DNA of 64,000 bases from NCBI GenBank assembly GCA_026392465.1, contig JAPLCA010000001.1, forward strand, positions 1 to 64,000, in the 5' to 3' direction. Below the pieces are notes generated by a model. The model saw only the letters and a program-made list of their open reading frames with translations. It ran no database searches and was not told where the DNA came from. How positions within the stretch are numbered: the stretch's first letter is position 1; the number at the start of each line of letters is the position of its first letter. Of the stretch, positions 8,196 to 16,656 are shown in pieces. The DNA is from Propionibacteriales bacterium. GTDB lineage: Bacteria; Actinomycetota; Actinomycetes; Propionibacteriales; Nocardioidaceae. A program made the translations under genes and the position numbers.

Positions 8196-8794
8196 CCGGC
8201 TTCGAGCTCTTCCCGCAGGACAGCGACGCGTTCGCTGCCCTGGAGGACGATCGCGCATTCGTCGCCCCCGGCGCCCGGACGCTGCCGTACTCACCGTTCG
8301 CCGGTCGGCTCACGAACTTCCGCCTGGGTCAGTTCAGCGCCGTCCTCAGCGGAGACTTCGCCTCTGACCTGTTCGACCTGGTGCAGGCGTTCGGGGACGA
8401 CCAGGTCTCGTGCGTCGTGCGAGATCCCTCGCCGACCTCCTACCGACTGCACTACGGCGGTTTTCCCGCCTTCAGGATCGCCGCAGCCGACCTGGAAGAG
8501 AGGTTCTGGGACGCGCTCAGCCACGAGCCCGACGACGACCCGACCGGCTCGATCTTCGAGTCGGCGAACATCGTCGCGATGTGGGGTAGTTCCCACCGGT
8601 GGGCGGGCTGGGCCGAGCGGTCGTGGGATGTCGGCGTGGTCGCGACGGAGCGACCGTGGGAGCCTCCTGCGTCGAGCGACGTCGCCTGGGTGTCCGCGCA
8701 GGAAGCGCTGGACTGGTTCACCGAGCCCGACTTCAAGATCCCCTTGGCCCCGGCAGACCGTGCGAGGTTCCTCGCCACTTTCGAAGCGTGCTGA
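8192..8794 (+). CDS. Hypothetical protein, last member of the immunity-like array
   Basis: MTGFELFPQDSDAFAALEDDRAFVAPG...; ATGA overlap with the upstream gene. Confidence 0.6.
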   Translation: MTGFELFPQDSDAFAALEDDRAFVAPGARTLPYSPFAGRLTNFRLGQFSAVLSGDFASDLFDLVQAFGDDQVSCVVRDPSPTSYRLHYGGFPAFRIAAADLEERFWDALSHEPDDDPTGSIFESANIVAMWGSSHRWAGWAERSWDVGVVATERPWEPPASSDVAWVSAQEALDWFTEPDFKIPLAPADRARFLATFEAC

Positions 8795-8859
8795 AGCCTG
8801 CGCACCGACTCGTCCCGTCTCGACCCGCACGAACAGCGTCGACGTCTGACGACCCGGGT

Positions 8860-9179
8860 TCAGTCGTCGAGCGCGTCCAGCTGCTCGAGCGCCTCGCGGG
8901 CGCGCGCCACGCGGGCGTCGGGCTCGTCGTCCCACCAGCGGGGTCCGCGCTCCCCGAGTCCGTGCTTCGCCAGGCCGACGCGGTGCCGTGCCGCGGCGAC
9001 CGCGTGGTCGTCGCCCGCCTTCTTGGCCACGCGCACGCCGGAGCGGCCCCGCCCCAGGTGCGACGTCAGCCGCTCGACGACGTCGTCGGGCAGGCAGGGG
9101 TCGGTGCGGCGCCAGCGTCGACCCTTGACGACGAGGTAGTGCTCGTCCTCGGCAGGGCCGTCCGACGGGCCGTCGTCGC
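8860..9179 (-). CDS. Conserved hypothetical protein (often annotated biopolymer transporter Tol)
   Basis: EDEHYLVVKGRRWRRTDPCLPDDVVERLTSHLGRGRSGVRVAKKAGDDHAVAAARHRVGLAKHGLGERGPRWWDD; start codon uncertain. Confidence 0.6.
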
Positions 9180-9185
9180 TCAGAG

Positions 9186-9572
9186 TCAGGCCTTGACGGC
9201 CACGACGGGCGCGTCGGCCTCGAGGAGGATGCGCTGCGAGGTGCTGCCGAGCACCAGCTTGCCGACGGGCGAACGGCGGCGCTGGCCGATGACGACGAGC
9301 GACACGTCGTCGCCCTTCGCGTGGTCGAGGATCGAGTCGGCGGCACCGCCGGCGCCGCGGAAGTGCACGACGTCGCCCTCGACGCCGGCCTCCGCCAGCC
9401 GCGCCTGCAGCGCGTCGATCTGCTGCTCCTCGGAGATCGCCTCGGCCGTGTCGGCGCCCGGGGTCGCGACCACCGTGAGCCGCGCGGAGTCGCGCTGGGC
9501 CTGGGCGAGTGCCCACGCGAGCGCGGCCTCACCCTCGGGGGTCGGGACGTAGCCGGCGACGATCGTGGTCAT
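9186..9572 (-). CDS. Universal stress protein
   Basis: MTTIVAGYVPTPEGEAALAWALAQA...VVIGQRRRSPVGKLVLGSTSQRILLEADAPVVAVKA. Confidence 0.9.
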   Translation of the reverse strand: MTTIVAGYVPTPEGEAALAWALAQAQRDSARLTVVATPGADTAEAISEEQQIDALQARLAEAGVEGDVVHFRGAGGAADSILDHAKGDDVSLVVIGQRRRSPVGKLVLGSTSQRILLEADAPVVAVKA

Positions 9573-9606
9573 GCTTCCTCCTGGTCGGTGACTCCCACGG
9601 TAGTCC

Positions 9607-10044
9607 TCAGCGGCGGCCACGCGCGGCGAGCGCGTCGACGCTCCAGCGGCCGGGTCCGACGAGGGCGAGCAGGAACGCCACGGCCGCGAGGACGAGCACG
9701 AACTCCGACCCGCCGTCGGAGACCAGGAACGCGTCGCGGTGGGCGTACCAGGCCGCGCCGAGCATGCCGAGGCCGAGCAGCGGCGCGACGACCGGCGTCA
9801 GGGCGCCGAGCACCAGCAGGGCGCCGCCGACCACCTCGAGCGTGGCCAGCGCCACCGCGGACACGTCGGCGAGCGGCACGCCCATGGCGGCGAAGCCGTC
9901 CTGCGTCCCGCCGATGCCGCCGGACCACTTCTGCCAGCCGTGGACGACGAACGTGACGCCGACGACGACCCGTCCGATGAGGAGGCCGAGGTCCTGCGCG
10001 GTGGCGGGTCGGCGATGGTCGATCGTGCGAGCGATGGTGGACAT
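9607..10044 (-). CDS. DoxX family membrane protein
   Basis: LGLLIGRVVVGVTFVVHGWQKWSGGIGGTQDGFAAMGVP... Confidence 0.88.
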   Translation of the reverse strand: MSTIARTIDHRRPATAQDLGLLIGRVVVGVTFVVHGWQKWSGGIGGTQDGFAAMGVPLADVSAVALATLEVVGGALLVLGALTPVVAPLLGLGMLGAAWYAHRDAFLVSDGGSEFVLVLAAVAFLLALVGPGRWSVDALAARGRR

Positions 10045-10183
10045 GGAGACCCCCGAGGTCGATGGACGGTACGAGGGTGGGACGAACGACCGCCGGCCCG
10101 AGTTCCGCAGGGGTGGTGTGAGGCGGGTCGCGCGACGCCGAGAAGCGACCCGCTCAGCCGCGCTCGGGGCCTACGATCCTCGG

Positions 10184-10804
10184 ATGGCGACCTACCTCTC
10201 CTTCCTGGCGTTCGCGGCGCTGCTCGCCGTCGCTCCGGGACCCGACACCTTCCTGACCCTGCGCGCCAGCGTGGTCGGCGGGCGACGGCGGGGCCTGTAC
10301 ACCGCAGCGGGCATCTCGACGGCCGGGGCGCTGCAGGGACTGCTGGCCGCGATGGGCCTCGGTGCGGTGCTCGCCGCGTCGGAGCCGGTGTTCCAGACCA
10401 TCCGCTGGGCAGGCGTCGTCTACCTGACGTGGCTGGGCATCGGTGCCCTCCGCGCGGCGCTGCGCCGCGACGGGTCGGCCTGGACCGTCGGCTCCGGTCG
10501 CGCCCAGGTGCGCCGCCGGACGGCCTTCCGGCAGGGCTTCGTCTGCAACGTCACGAACCCGAAGGTGCTCGCGTTCAACCTGGCTGTCCTGCCGCAGTTC
10601 GTCGGCCACGACCAGGGCGTCGTGGTGCTGGTCGCCTACGCCCTGACGCTCGTGGTCGTCGGCGCGATCGTGCTGCTCGGGGTGGTCCTGGCGGCGTCGG
10701 GCGCGGCGTCGCGCATCGCCCGGCCCGGATTCCGCCGAGGCGTGGACGGCGGCACGGGCGTGGTCATGCTCGGCTTCGCCACCGCCCTCGCCGCCGAGGG
10801 CTGA
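10184..10804 (+). CDS. LysE family translocator
   Basis: MATYLSFLAFAALLAVAPGPDTFLTLRASVVGGRRRGLYTAAGIS... Confidence 0.9.
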   Translation: MATYLSFLAFAALLAVAPGPDTFLTLRASVVGGRRRGLYTAAGISTAGALQGLLAAMGLGAVLAASEPVFQTIRWAGVVYLTWLGIGALRAALRRDGSAWTVGSGRAQVRRRTAFRQGFVCNVTNPKVLAFNLAVLPQFVGHDQGVVVLVAYALTLVVVGAIVLLGVVLAASGAASRIARPGFRRGVDGGTGVVMLGFATALAAEG

Positions 10805-10817
10805 CCGGCCGCGTCCC

Positions 10818-10880
10818 CACGATTCGGTACGTCATCGCCCGCATCTCGCGCTCAGATGGGCGATGACGTACCGAATCGTG
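10818..10880. terminator. Perfect 23-bp inverted repeat, 17-nt loop, between convergent genes
   Basis: CACGATTCGGTACGTCATCGCCC (10818-10840) / GGGCGATGACGTACCGAATCGTG (10858-10880). Confidence 0.75.
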
Positions 10881-11331
10881 CGGAGGACTCGTCGGAGAGC
10901 CCGGCGTCGACGCGGGCTCGCATCTCGTCGGTCATCTCCGGGAGAGCACCGCGGGGGAACCAGCGGGCCTCGGTGTTCTCGCCGTCGGCGGGGTGCGGCT
11001 CGCCCGACACCCACTCGAGCCGGAACGTCAGGTCGACGAACTGCGTCCGGTCGCCGTTGGGGTAGACGACCTCGCCGCTGACGTCGACCGAGGCGAGCCG
11101 GATCGGGACGGCGACCACGCCCGTCTCCTCGAGCGTCTCGCGCACGGCCGCTGAGGCGGGTTGCTCGCCAGGGTCGATGATCCCCGTCACCGGCGTCCAC
11201 GCGCCGGTGTCTGACCTGCGGACCATCAGGACGAGATCGTCCTTGCACACAACGGCAATGGCGCCGGGCAGCCAGAGCGGATCGGTGCCGATCTTGGCGC
11301 GGAGGGCGAGGACGAAGTCCGGGGTGGCCAT
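10852..11331 (-). CDS. NUDIX hydrolase
   Basis: GIIDPGEQPASAAVRETLEETGVVAVPIRL Nudix box-like; its 3' end lies inside the inverted repeat. Confidence 0.9.
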   Translation of the reverse strand: MATPDFVLALRAKIGTDPLWLPGAIAVVCKDDLVLMVRRSDTGAWTPVTGIIDPGEQPASAAVRETLEETGVVAVPIRLASVDVSGEVVYPNGDRTQFVDLTFRLEWVSGEPHPADGENTEARWFPRGALPEMTDEMRARVDAGLSDESSARFGTSSPI

Positions 11332-11386
11332 GCCTCGAGCCTAGACGCCGCGGAATGGTCCACCGGTCGCGTCCGTTGACCCTCTC

Positions 11387-12316
11387 ATGCGTGCCATGAC
11401 CTATGCCCAGTACGGCGACGACGACGTCCTCGAGCTCACCGACCAGCCCACCCCCAAGATCGGGCCGGGCGAGATCCTCGTGGAGGTGCGCGCCGCGTCG
11501 GTCAACCCGGTCGACTGGAAGCTGATGAGCGGCGGCCTCGACGCGATGATGGACGTCCGCCTCCCGGTGGTCCCGGGCTGGGACGTCGCCGGCGTCGTCT
11601 CCGCCGTCGGCATCGACACCCCCGAGTTCTCGGTCGGCGACGAGGTCGTCGCCTACAACCGCCAGGACTACGTGCACCGCGGCACCTTCGCCGAGCTCAC
11701 GACGGTGCCCGTGCGAGCCGCCGCCCGCAAGCCCGTCGACCTGTCGTGGGAGGAGGCGGCGTCGCTGCCGCTCGCCGGACTCACGGCGTTCCAGGCGCTC
11801 GAGCGGCTCGAGGTCGGGCCTGAGGACACCGTGCTCGTCCACGGCGCCGGCGGTGGCGTCGGCTCCTTCGCCGTGCAGCTCGCCGCCCGCGCCTTCCGGG
11901 CCCGGGTGATCGGCTCGGCGTCCGCGTCTCAGCACGACCGCATCCGCGACCTCGGCGGCGAGCCCGTCGAGTACGGCGACGGTCTCGTCGACGCGGTCCG
12001 CGAGCTCGCGCCCGACGGCGTCTCGGTCGTGCTCGACCTCGTCGGCGGCGTCGTCGAGCAGACCGTCGCCGTGCTGGAGGAGGACGGACGCCACGCGTCC
12101 ATCGCCGACCCCGACGTGCTCGAGCACGGCGGCCTGTGGCTGTGGGTCCGCCCCGACGCCGACGACCTCGGCCGCCTCGTCGGCCTGGTCGACGACGGCA
12201 CCGTGCGCGTGGAGGTCGACGGTGTCTACGACCTCGAGGACCTCGCCGACGCGTTCGCGCGCAGCCGCGAGGGCCACGTCCACGGCAAGCTCGCGATCCG
12301 CGTCAGCGAGGGCTGA
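11387..12316 (+). CDS. NADP-dependent oxidoreductase (quinone oxidoreductase-like MDR)
   Basis: MRAMTYAQYGDDDVLELTDQPTPKIGPGEILVEV...VLVHGAGGGVGSFAVQLA. Confidence 0.9.
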   Translation: MRAMTYAQYGDDDVLELTDQPTPKIGPGEILVEVRAASVNPVDWKLMSGGLDAMMDVRLPVVPGWDVAGVVSAVGIDTPEFSVGDEVVAYNRQDYVHRGTFAELTTVPVRAAARKPVDLSWEEAASLPLAGLTAFQALERLEVGPEDTVLVHGAGGGVGSFAVQLAARAFRARVIGSASASQHDRIRDLGGEPVEYGDGLVDAVRELAPDGVSVVLDLVGGVVEQTVAVLEEDGRHASIADPDVLEHGGLWLWVRPDADDLGRLVGLVDDGTVRVEVDGVYDLEDLADAFARSREGHVHGKLAIRVSEG

Positions 12317-12329
12317 GCCGCGTCGTCCC

Positions 12330-12365
12330 GAACGCCCTTCCGCCCCTCGGGGCGGGAGGGCGTTC
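12330..12365 (+). terminator. Intrinsic terminator-like hairpin
   Basis: GAACGCCCTTCCGCCCC-TC-GGGGCGGGAGGGCGTTC. Confidence 0.7.
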
Positions 12366-12392
12366 CGCTGTTCCCGGATCTGTCGCGCTCAC

Positions 12393-12420
12393 TATTCACT
12401 ATATGAATACACATGGTGTA
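12393..12420. promoter_or_regulatory. Candidate PadR operator(s)
   Basis: TATTCA-CTATA-TGAATA (12393-12409) and TACAC-ATG-GTGTA (12408-12420) directly upstream of the PadR start. Confidence 0.5.
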
Positions 12421-12431
12421 CAGTCGCGGCC

Positions 12432-12986
12432 ATGGCCCTCTCCCACGTGCTGCTCGGCATCCTCGTCGACGGTCCCGCACACGGCTACGACGTGAAGCGT
12501 GCGCACGACACCCGCTTCCCGGGCGCCAAGCCCCTCGCCTTCGGACAGGTGTACGCCGCACTCGGCAGGCTCGCCGACGACGGCGCCGTCGAGGTCGTCG
12601 AGACGCCCGACGCGTCGGGCGGCCCCGAGCGCACGACGTACGCCCTCACCGACGACGGTCGCGAACGCCTGCGGGCCTGGCTCGACGAGGTCGAGCCTCC
12701 GGCGCCGGCGGCGGCGGACGACGTGGTCCGCAAGACGATCACCGCCCTGCACGCCGGCGGCGACGCCGTCGCCTACCTCCGCCGCCAGCGGGAGGCCCAC
12801 CTCGAGGCCATGCGTCGCATGGTCCGTCAGCGCGACGCCGCGAGCGACGTCGCCGCGCGCGTCAGCGTCGACCATGCCGTCGCCCACCTCGATGCCGACC
12901 TGCAGTGGTTGCAGGCCGCAGCCGACCGCTTCGCACGAGCCTCCCTCGACCCCCGACCCGCACCGAGCGCAGGAGCCACCCGATGA
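12432..12986 (+). CDS. PadR family transcriptional regulator
   Basis: MALSHVLLGILVDGPAHGYDVKRAHDTRFPGAKPLAFGQVYAALGRLADDGAVEVVE... Confidence 0.92.
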   Translation: MALSHVLLGILVDGPAHGYDVKRAHDTRFPGAKPLAFGQVYAALGRLADDGAVEVVETPDASGGPERTTYALTDDGRERLRAWLDEVEPPAPAAADDVVRKTITALHAGGDAVAYLRRQREAHLEAMRRMVRQRDAASDVAARVSVDHAVAHLDADLQWLQAAADRFARASLDPRPAPSAGATR

Positions 12987-13669
12987 CCGCGTCCCCCACC
13001 GTCGCCCGCGCCCACCACGTGCACCAGTCCTACGGCCGGTCCCTCGCTCTGGCCGGCGCCTCCGTGCAGGTCGCGGCCGGGGAGCGGGTGGCCGTCACCG
13101 GTCCCTCGGGATCGGGCAAGTCCACCCTGCTGCTCACCCTGGCTGGCGTCCTGAGGCCGCAGTCCGGGACCGTCGAGGTGGTCGGGCACGACCTCGAGAC
13201 CCTCGACGACGCCGCTCGCACGCGGCTGCGACGTCGCGAGATCGGGCTGGTGCTGCAGTTCGGCCAGCTCGTCCCGGAGCTCACCGCCGTGCAGAACGTG
13301 GCCTTCCCGCTGCTGCTGGAGCGTTCACCACGCGAGGAGGCCGAGGCCGCAGCGCACCACTGGCTGGAGCGACTCGGCGTCGGTGACCTCGCCGGTCAGC
13401 GGCCCGGCGCGCTGTCGGGCGGCGAGCAGCAGCGGGTCGCCATCGCCCGCGCCCTCGTCACCTCGCCCCGCCTGGTACTGGCCGACGAGCCGACCGGTGC
13501 GCTCGACACCGTCACCGCCGAGGAGGTGCTCGAGGTGATGCGCTCCGCCGCTGCCGAGTCCGGCGCGGCGCTCGTCGTGGTCACCCACGACAACCGGGTG
13601 GCCGCCGCGCTCGACCGCGAGGTCGTGCTGCGCGACGGTCGCGTCGTCAGCGAGGAGGCCGCGCGATGA
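12983..13669 (+). CDS. ABC transporter ATP-binding protein
   Basis: Walker A GPSGSGKST, signature LSGGEQQRVAIARAL, Walker B LVLADEPTGALD; ATGA overlap with padR. Confidence 0.95.
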   Translation: MTASPTVARAHHVHQSYGRSLALAGASVQVAAGERVAVTGPSGSGKSTLLLTLAGVLRPQSGTVEVVGHDLETLDDAARTRLRRREIGLVLQFGQLVPELTAVQNVAFPLLLERSPREEAEAAAHHWLERLGVGDLAGQRPGALSGGEQQRVAIARALVTSPRLVLADEPTGALDTVTAEEVLEVMRSAAAESGAALVVVTHDNRVAAALDREVVLRDGRVVSEEAAR

Positions 13670-15027
13670 GGACCGTCGTCCCCACGCTCCTCCGTGCCGG
13701 CGGAGGACGTCGTGCCCTCGTCGTCGTCGCAGCCACCGCCGTCGCCACGGCCGTCCTGCTGGCGGCTGCGGCGATCGCCATGCTGTGGTTCGACGGTGCT
13801 CCCCGTGGCTGGCAGTCGATCGGGAACGGCGACATGACCCTCTCCGACGGCGAGCTGAACAACATCGTCGCCGAGCCCGGCACCCGTGGCGGCGTGCTCT
13901 TCGGCGCGATCGTCCTGGTGCTCCCCCCGTTGCTCCTCCTCGACCAGGCGGTGCGACTCGGGGCCACGTCGCGACACCGACGCGACGCCGCCCTCCGGCT
14001 CGCCGGCGCCACGCGTCGCGACGTGCGGATCCTCGCGGCCCTCGAGGTGGCTCTGCCCGCGGCCGTCGGTGCGGTGCTCGGCGTCCCGACCTTCCTCGTG
14101 CTCCGAGCGCTGCTCGTGGGGCCCGGGTTCCTCGCCCCGACGTCCTTCCCGCCCCTGTGGATCCTCCCGCTCGTCCTTCTCGGCGTCGTCCTGGTCGGCG
14201 CAGGTGTCGGTGCGCGCTCGGGGAGCGACGACCCCCTGCGGGTCGCGCGCCGCGTCGACCTTCGGGCGGGGCTGTCCTGGTGGGGCCCCGCCGCGCTCGT
14301 CGTCGGTGCCGTCCTCCTGGTCACGCAGCTGGGGTCCGGCTACGGCAGCGACGTCTACCTCGTGCTCACCTTCGTCGCCCTGGGACTCATCGTCCTCGGC
14401 CTGGTCGGCTCCGCGCCCTGGGTCGCCTACGGGATGGCTCGTCGTGCCGTCCGGCGCGCGAGCACGGCACCCGACCTCCTCGCGGCGCAGCGGGTGCTCG
14501 TGGCTCCGGGCGCCGCGGGCAGGGCCGCGGCCGGGGTCGGGGCGATCGGTCTCACGCTCGGCACCACGGCCGCCTTCTCGGGTGACGTCATGGCGATGGA
14601 CCAGTGGGGCATCGGCGACACCTACGACGTCGGCGCGGTGGCGACCGTCGTCGCCGCCCTCGTCGCGCTCGTCGTGGTCGCCGGCTCCCTGGCCGTGCAC
14701 GCCGTCGAGTCGCTCTGGGAGGCGCGACGCGAGATCGCCTTCCTCGCGGCCACGGGGACCACCCAGCGCGACCTCGACCGCGCGCTCCTGCGCCAGGTCC
14801 GGCTGGTCGCCGTGCCGCTGGGCGTGGCGGGCTCGACGATCGGTGCGTTCGGCTACTCCGGTCTGCTCCTCGCCGGTGGCTCGCTCGTCGGCCCGCGGAC
14901 GGTGGCCGTGGTCGTCGGCGTCCTCGGCACCTGGGCCTGTGTCAGCGCCGCGGCATGGGCAGCCGCGCGCCTGGTCAGGCCGGTCGCGGTGGACGCCGCG
15001 CGTCCGGTCCACCTGCGGACGGAGTAG
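13666..15027 (+). CDS. FtsX-like permease family protein
   Basis: Multi-TM permease following the ATPase with ATGA overlap. Confidence 0.85.
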   Translation: MRTVVPTLLRAGGGRRALVVVAATAVATAVLLAAAAIAMLWFDGAPRGWQSIGNGDMTLSDGELNNIVAEPGTRGGVLFGAIVLVLPPLLLLDQAVRLGATSRHRRDAALRLAGATRRDVRILAALEVALPAAVGAVLGVPTFLVLRALLVGPGFLAPTSFPPLWILPLVLLGVVLVGAGVGARSGSDDPLRVARRVDLRAGLSWWGPAALVVGAVLLVTQLGSGYGSDVYLVLTFVALGLIVLGLVGSAPWVAYGMARRAVRRASTAPDLLAAQRVLVAPGAAGRAAAGVGAIGLTLGTTAAFSGDVMAMDQWGIGDTYDVGAVATVVAALVALVVVAGSLAVHAVESLWEARREIAFLAATGTTQRDLDRALLRQVRLVAVPLGVAGSTIGAFGYSGLLLAGGSLVGPRTVAVVVGVLGTWACVSAAAWAAARLVRPVAVDAARPVHLRTE

Positions 15028-15218
15028 GTCGTGGACCGGAACACCGCGGCGACCCGGCGTCGGGTCGCGCTCGGTCGACGACGGCGGCGCATGCGGCAGG
15101 CCGTGGCCACGGCCCTGCTCGGGTCGGCGTTCACCCAGGCCGGTGCGGCCCGCCGTCGGGACGAGCTCTGACTGCGGCCGGGGTGCGCCCGTCGGTGCGG
15201 ATGGCTACCGTCGGTCAC

Positions 15219-15530
15219 ATGTCCAGTCGCGCACCCTCGAAGCAGCCCAGCACCTCGGCCAAGCTCCTCTACCGCCCGGTGGGGATCGTCAGCTCGATCC
15301 TCGGCGGACTCCTGTCGAGCCTGATCTTCAAGCAGATCTGGAAGCGCGTCAGCCCCAGCAGCGACCAGCGCTCCGACGCGCCGGGTCCGCTCGAGAGCGA
15401 GTACCCGATCAAGGAGATCCTCGTCGCGGCGGCGCTGCAGGGCGCGATCTACGCCGTCGTCAAGGCGGTCATCAACCGCCAGGGCGCCCGCACCTTCGAG
15501 AAGGTCACCGGCGAGTGGCCCGGCTCCTGA
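15219..15530 (+). CDS. DUF4235 domain-containing protein
   Basis: KLLYRPVGIVSSILGGLLSSLIFKQIWKRVS...YPIKEILVAAALQGAIYAVVKAVINRQGARTFEKVTGEWPG. Confidence 0.85.
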   Translation: MSSRAPSKQPSTSAKLLYRPVGIVSSILGGLLSSLIFKQIWKRVSPSSDQRSDAPGPLESEYPIKEILVAAALQGAIYAVVKAVINRQGARTFEKVTGEWPGS

Positions 15531-15540
15531 GCCTCGCCCA

Positions 15541-15585
15541 CGACGAAGGCGCTGTCACCCCGGTCGGGTGACAGCGCCTTCGTCG
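15541..15585. terminator. Perfect 20-bp inverted repeat between convergent genes
   Basis: CGACGAAGGCGCTGTCACCC-CGGTC-GGGTGACAGCGCCTTCGTCG. Confidence 0.8.
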
Positions 15586-15598
15586 TCGGTCGTCGCCG

Positions 15599-16159
15599 TC
15601 AGCCGGCGAAGACCTCCACCAGCTTGGCGTTGAACGCGGGGATGTCATCGGGGTTGCGCGAGGTGATCAGGTCCCAGCCGTTCGCCGGGCAGTGGAACAC
15701 CTCGGCGTCCTGCCAGGTGCCGCCGGCGTTCCTGACGTCGGTCGCCAGCGACGGGAACGACGTGAGCGTCTTGCCCGGGAGCACGCCGGCCTCGACCAGC
15801 GTCCACGGGGCGTGGCAGATCGCAGCGACGGGCTTGCCGGCGTCCACGAACGCCTTGACCAGCGCGACCGACGTCTCGTCGGAGCGCACCTTGTCGGCGT
15901 TCACGGTGCCGCCGGGCAGCACGAGGGCGTCGTAGTCGGCGGCCGAGGCGTCGGCCACGGCGACCGTCGCCTCGAACGTGGCGTCCTTGTCGGTGTCGTT
16001 CACCATCGACTGGACGGTGCCGGCCTCGGGCGCGATGTGCACGGGCGTGCCGCCGGCCTCGACGACCGCCTTCCACGGCTCCTCGAGCTCGGGCTTCTCC
16101 ACCCCGATCTCGGCGGTGAGGAAGGCGATGGTCTTGCCGGACAGGGATGCGTCGGACAT
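15599..16159 (-). CDS. Type 1 glutamine amidotransferase domain protein (DJ-1/PfpI)
   Basis: KTIAFLTAEIGVEKPELEEPWKAVVEAGG...AICHAPWTLVEAGVLPGKTLTSFPSL. Confidence 0.92.
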   Translation of the reverse strand: MSDASLSGKTIAFLTAEIGVEKPELEEPWKAVVEAGGTPVHIAPEAGTVQSMVNDTDKDATFEATVAVADASAADYDALVLPGGTVNADKVRSDETSVALVKAFVDAGKPVAAICHAPWTLVEAGVLPGKTLTSFPSLATDVRNAGGTWQDAEVFHCPANGWDLITSRNPDDIPAFNAKLVEVFAG

Positions 16160-16180
16160 GAGAAGTCCTCTCGGTGGGGG

Positions 16181-16477
16181 TCAGGCAGCGCGGTGAGGGT
16201 GCGGGCTGCGGCTGAGGATGTCGCGCCGCTCGGACTCGCTGAGCCCTCCCCACACACCGTACGGTTCCTGCACCGAAAGCGCGTGCTCACGGCACTGCTC
16301 GATCACCGGGCAGCGCGCGCAGAGCTCCTTCGCGGCCTGTTCTCGCCGGGCCTTCGGCGCTCCGCGCTCGGCCTCCGGCGAGAAGAAGCTCTCCGGATCG
16401 ACCTCACGGCAGAGACCGTCGTACTGCCAGTCGTACGTCTCCTGCAGCGGCATCGGCAGGCGTCTGATGTTGACCAT
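16181..16477 (-). CDS. WhiB family transcriptional regulator
   Basis: LCREVDPESFFSPE...ELCARCPVIEQCREHAL...YGVWGGLSESERR: four Cys plus G[VI]WGG motif. Confidence 0.93.
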   Translation of the reverse strand: MVNIRRLPMPLQETYDWQYDGLCREVDPESFFSPEAERGAPKARREQAAKELCARCPVIEQCREHALSVQEPYGVWGGLSESERRDILSRSPHPHRAA

Positions 16478-16656
16478 TTCGTGCCCCCTCTCGGTCGCGT
16501 CGGAGTCTCCGGCGACCTTGATGGGCTCCGGGGCGGCGGTTGCTCCGACCAGAAACACAACTTGCTCACAATCTATGCACCTTGAACCGGAATGGCAAGA
16601 TCCTGGATCCTCCGTAGCATGAGCAACCTACCCAGGAAGGCTGGGAGGTGACGTAG

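Noticed and set aside
15031-15171. 46-codon GTG ORF rich in Arg after the FtsX gene
   Set aside because: Arg/Ala-rich composition is common in random high-GC frames and there is no independent evidence.
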